Origin: JANNRA01 sp031401035
GTDB taxonomy: Bacteria; Desulfobacterota; Binatia; HRBIN30; CADEER01
DNA length: 64,000 nt
NCBI GenBank assembly: GCA_031401035.1
Contig: JANNRA010000032.1
Location: 77,932 to 141,931, forward strand
Direction of reading: 5' to 3'
Position numbers and translations under genes: made by a program. Position 1 is the first letter of the stretch, and the number at the start of each line of letters is the position of its first letter. The notes below the pieces were generated by a model, which was not told the origin of the DNA, ran no database searches, and was given only the letters and a program-made list of their open reading frames with translations. Shown here one piece after another: positions 62,388-64,000 of this stretch.

Positions 62388-63113
62388 TCAGCTCGTCGGC
62401 GCCGCCGCCTCGGTCGCCCGGTGTTCCCGCAGGCGCGTCATCGGGGCGGGACCGCTCGCCAGCTCGCTGACTGAAGCCGTCACCGGCGCGGGCTTGCCGA
62501 TGGCAGAGAACTCACGCTCCAGCGCCTGGCGCAGGAGTGACAACTCGCGCAGCGTGTCCGCGCCGTTGTCGGGGTCGGACGCCGGCAGCGCCGCGGTCAC
62601 GGCCCGCTCTAGCGTCAGCGCGACCTGGCGGTCTGCGTCGTCCGCGCCGGGCTGGCGCGTGCGGCGCCAGGCTTCGCGGCGGATCGCATCGGCGAGTCCG
62701 GTGCGCCCGGTCGCGAGCGCGTCGTCGGCCAACGCCTGCAGGTCGCCCAGCGCCTCCTGCGGCAGCGTCAACGCCGCGAGGAGGCGCTCGAGGCGCTCGG
62801 CCTGCGGGTCGCCGTCCGCGAACTTGCCGCGGCGGGCGACCATCTCGGGACGCCACACCGGCGCCATCGTCGAGACGGTTTGGATGCGGTCGAGAATCTT
62901 CTCGGACTGCAGCAGTTGCAGCGCTTCGGCCTGCCGGGCCGAGCGCATCTGCTGCTCGCGCACGGCCTTGTATATGGCCGTGCGGCTCGTGTCGGCGCGC
63001 AGCGCTTCGTCGTCGGCCTGCTTGGCGGCGCGGATCGCGCGCAGTTGCGCCAGGATCGTGGTCGCGTCGCCGCGCACGGCGTCGGCGTCCTTCGGTGTGT
63101 ACTTCGTCATCAT
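62388..63113 (-). CDS. Unknown element protein upstream of the terminase (241 aa)
   Basis: This 241-residue protein is rich in Ala/Arg/Glu/Leu and predicted helical, with Ala-Glu-Ala-Leu-Gln-Leu-Leu-Gln-Ser-Glu-Lys repeats suggesting coiled coils. By position directly before the large terminase it could be a small terminase, but I see no convincing helix-turn-helix signature. ATG 63113 is followed at once by a second ATG at 63110. A 103-base gap without features separates it from the terminase. Confidence 0.55.
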   Translation of the reverse strand: MMTKYTPKDADAVRGDATTILAQLRAIRAAKQADDEALRADTSRTAIYKAVREQQMRSARQAEALQLLQSEKILDRIQTVSTMAPVWRPEMVARRGKFADGDPQAERLERLLAALTLPQEALGDLQALADDALATGRTGLADAIRREAWRRTRQPGADDADRQVALTLERAVTAALPASDPDNGADTLRELSLLRQALEREFSAIGKPAPVTASVSELASGPAPMTRLREHRATEAAAPTS

Positions 63114-63131
63114 GGTGAATCTCCTGTCGGG

Positions 63132-63410
63132 TTAGCGGACCGCGCGCCGGTGGCGCACGGTGCCGTCGTGGTCGAGGTAGAGGCGGGCGGTCTCGGTGAC
63201 GCGGTCCGCGTTGCAGGGTGGGCAGGCGCGCGGGCGGGCGCCGGGGCGGGTCGCCCACTCGTGCCCACAGGCGCCGCACCGCCACAGGTGCTGCCAGCCA
63301 GCATCGCTGGGCACGTCGGGTGTGGCGGGCGTGTCTGGTGCCGGCTGCCGCTCGGCGTCGCGGCGGACGCGGTCGGCGATGATCTCGGTGGCGACGGCGC
63401 GGCGTAACAT
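63132..63410 (-). CDS. Zinc-ribbon-like element protein (92 aa)
   Basis: A Pro-rich segment (about 22-36) leads into Arg-Cys-Gly-Ala-Cys-Gly-His-Glu-Trp and Cys-Pro-Pro-Cys-Asn, two knuckles typical of short zinc ribbons such as those of phage-associated treble-clef proteins. Its ATG overlaps the preceding gene's stop by 1 base. The function is unknown. Confidence 0.55.
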   Translation of the reverse strand: MLRRAVATEIIADRVRRDAERQPAPDTPATPDVPSDAGWQHLWRCGACGHEWATRPGARPRACPPCNADRVTETARLYLDHDGTVRHRRAVR

Positions 63411-63634
63411 CAGCGCTGTGCCTGCGCCGGCACGGTGGCGAGCTGCGCGGCGATGTGTGCGGCGACCAGCTCGACGAGGCCGAAGTGGGCCTCGGCAGTG
63501 CCGCCGGCTGTGAGCACCGCGGCGTGGAACTGCTCGAGCGCCTGGTCGAAGCGGCGGGCCATGAAAAGGCCACAGGTCGACAACTCGCCCGCAGCGTGCC
63601 GGAGCGCGGCGGCGGCGGCGGCGGGCGCGGTCAC
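63410..63634 (-). CDS. Small helical element protein (74 aa)
   Basis: The 74-residue protein is Ala/Leu-rich and probably two amphipathic helices. The GTG 63634 overlaps the next upstream gene's stop by 4 bases and its own stop overlaps the zinc-ribbon gene start by 1 base. That tight packing is the main reason to accept it; no family is recognised. Confidence 0.45.
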   Translation of the reverse strand: MTAPAAAAAALRHAAGELSTCGLFMARRFDQALEQFHAAVLTAGGTAEAHFGLVELVAAHIAAQLATVPAQAQR

Positions 63635-63843
63635 GGTGCCGCCTGTGCAGCCGCCAGCGTCGCGGCGACGCGCGCTTCGACGGCAGGGAGGCAGTCCGGG
63701 CCGCCTTGCTCCGCCATGGTCCAGGCGTTGAGCGCGTCGAGCAACGTGGTATCCCGCTCGGTTGGGAAGGCGGTGTGGCGCCCCCACAGGTGATCGGTCA
63801 GGGCGGCGGCGAGGGCAAGGGCGGTGATGCGGGTCGGGGTCAT
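63631..63843 (-). CDS. Small helical element protein (70 aa)
   Basis: The 70-residue protein has Ala/Leu-rich helices with an Asp-His-Leu-Trp-Gly-Arg-His turn. ATG 63843 overlaps the stop of the partial upstream gene by 4 bases. No function can be given. Confidence 0.45.
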   Translation of the reverse strand: MTPTRITALALAAALTDHLWGRHTAFPTERDTTLLDALNAWTMAEQGGPDCLPAVEARVAATLAAAQAAP

Positions 63844-64000
63844 CGAGACTCCTCGGGCTCGGCCGGCACTGCCGGCGGGTTGGTGGCGGTGTCAGCGGCT
63901 GGCGCAGGCGGCGCGAATGCCCCTGGAGCGGCCACAGCCTTGCCCGGCTGCGCGCGGCGCTGCTCGGCGGTGCGCAGGTAGTCGGAGAGCGTCGGCGTCT
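63840..64000 (-). CDS. Partial element gene running off the right edge
   Basis: The last 52 codons of a gene are visible, with a TGA at 63840-63842. The visible C-terminus is Ala/Pro-rich (Ala-Pro-Pro-Ala-Pro-Ala-Ala-Asp) after a Leu-Ser-Asp-Tyr-Leu-Arg helix. The 4-base overlap with the next start and the open frame support it. Start and identity are outside the window. Confidence 0.4.
   Translation of the reverse strand, partial: TPTLSDYLRTAEQRRAQPGKAVAAPGAFAPPAPAADTATNPPAVPAEPEESR

Larger units (their letters stand above)
58049..64000. mobile_element. Prophage or phage satellite integrated at tRNA-Arg(CCT), left part
   Basis: The right end of the window from the tRNA onward holds an integrase, two tandem small paralogues, a ribbon-helix-helix-like protein, small zinc-ribbon proteins and a terminase large subunit. 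Nearly all genes overlap by 1-4 bases and run on the minus strand. The right boundary and attR lie outside the window. No structural (capsid, portal, tail) or replication gene is visible, so intact prophage, remnant or satellite cannot be separated. Confidence 0.8.

Noticed and set aside
62388..63113. Calling this protein the terminase small subunit
   Set aside because: Position fits, but no helix-turn-helix or known small-terminase pattern is visible, so it was left as unknown.

Overview
This is a high-GC bacterial chromosome segment (visibly about two-thirds G+C) with tightly packed, mostly housekeeping genes. Several traits together suggest an uncultivated 'deltaproteobacterial-type' lineage, with the Binatota (Candidatus Binatia) as the best guess: a coenzyme F420-dependent NADP reductase, the DapL lysine route, paired acyl-CoA dehydrogenases, a DUF35/thiolase pair, secreted Pro/Thr-rich proteins, and a C-terminal dockerin-like double EF-hand. 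The lineage is an inference from gene content; no rRNA gene is present to settle it.

Layout. 1-2.2 kb: a RadC/JAMM domain fused to a DinG-type helicase (minus strand, runs off the left edge). 2.3-10.8 kb: agmatine to putrescine (aguB, aguA), F420-NADP reductase, a GH36 alpha-galactosidase, nadA, a MATE exporter, a cytochrome c and a degenerate nucleotide-cyclase homologue. 10.8-13.1 kb (minus): queD, a lipoprotein cytochrome c and leucyl aminopeptidase. 13.2-15.5 kb: two adjacent acyl-CoA dehydrogenases. 15.5-20.5 kb: small envelope proteins, a methyltransferase, a UvrD-type helicase, a TusA-like protein and folK. 20.7-33.6 kb: a biosynthetic block. dapL is on the plus strand; against it runs a 12-gene minus-strand array, transcribed xerC, hslV, hslU, argB, argD, argF, argG, argH, an Fn3 lipoprotein, dapF, dapA, dapB, with many 4-bp start/stop overlaps. 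33.7-38.6 kb: a Cys-rich protein, the DUF35/thiolase pair, enoyl-CoA hydratase, mdh and an orphan sucC. 38.8-43.7 kb: a lipoprotein, a zincin, a methyltransferase, an exonuclease and uvrB.

43.8-48.9 kb holds the most unusual locus. Three consecutive secreted proteins are encoded here. The first carries three beta-type domains, a lysine-free Pro/Thr/Arg linker and a lysyl-oxidase domain that keeps the copper-binding His-x-His-x-His and both residues that form the LTQ cofactor. The second is a repeat protein with twelve 20-residue repeats, one lysine per repeat at exactly 20-residue spacing, plus one copy of the same beta-type domain. The third has six 12-cysteine modules and a dockerin-like end. 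I propose that the lysyl oxidase cross-links the lysine-repeat protein into an extracellular or cell-surface material.

48.9-58.0 kb: a coiled-coil lipoprotein, an NRDE protein, a MoxR ATPase/VWA (CoxD/CoxE-like) pair, a DUF151 nuclease, a membrane-anchored TPR protein, dGTPase and a secreted subtilase.

58.05-64 kb: tRNA-Arg(CCT) followed at once by a tyrosine integrase and phage-type genes (terminase large subunit, small zinc-ribbon proteins, tandem small paralogues, a ribbon-helix-helix-like protein). This is the start of a prophage or phage satellite that continues past the right edge. No gap above 300 bases lacks a gene, and no rRNA, CRISPR array or insertion sequence was seen.
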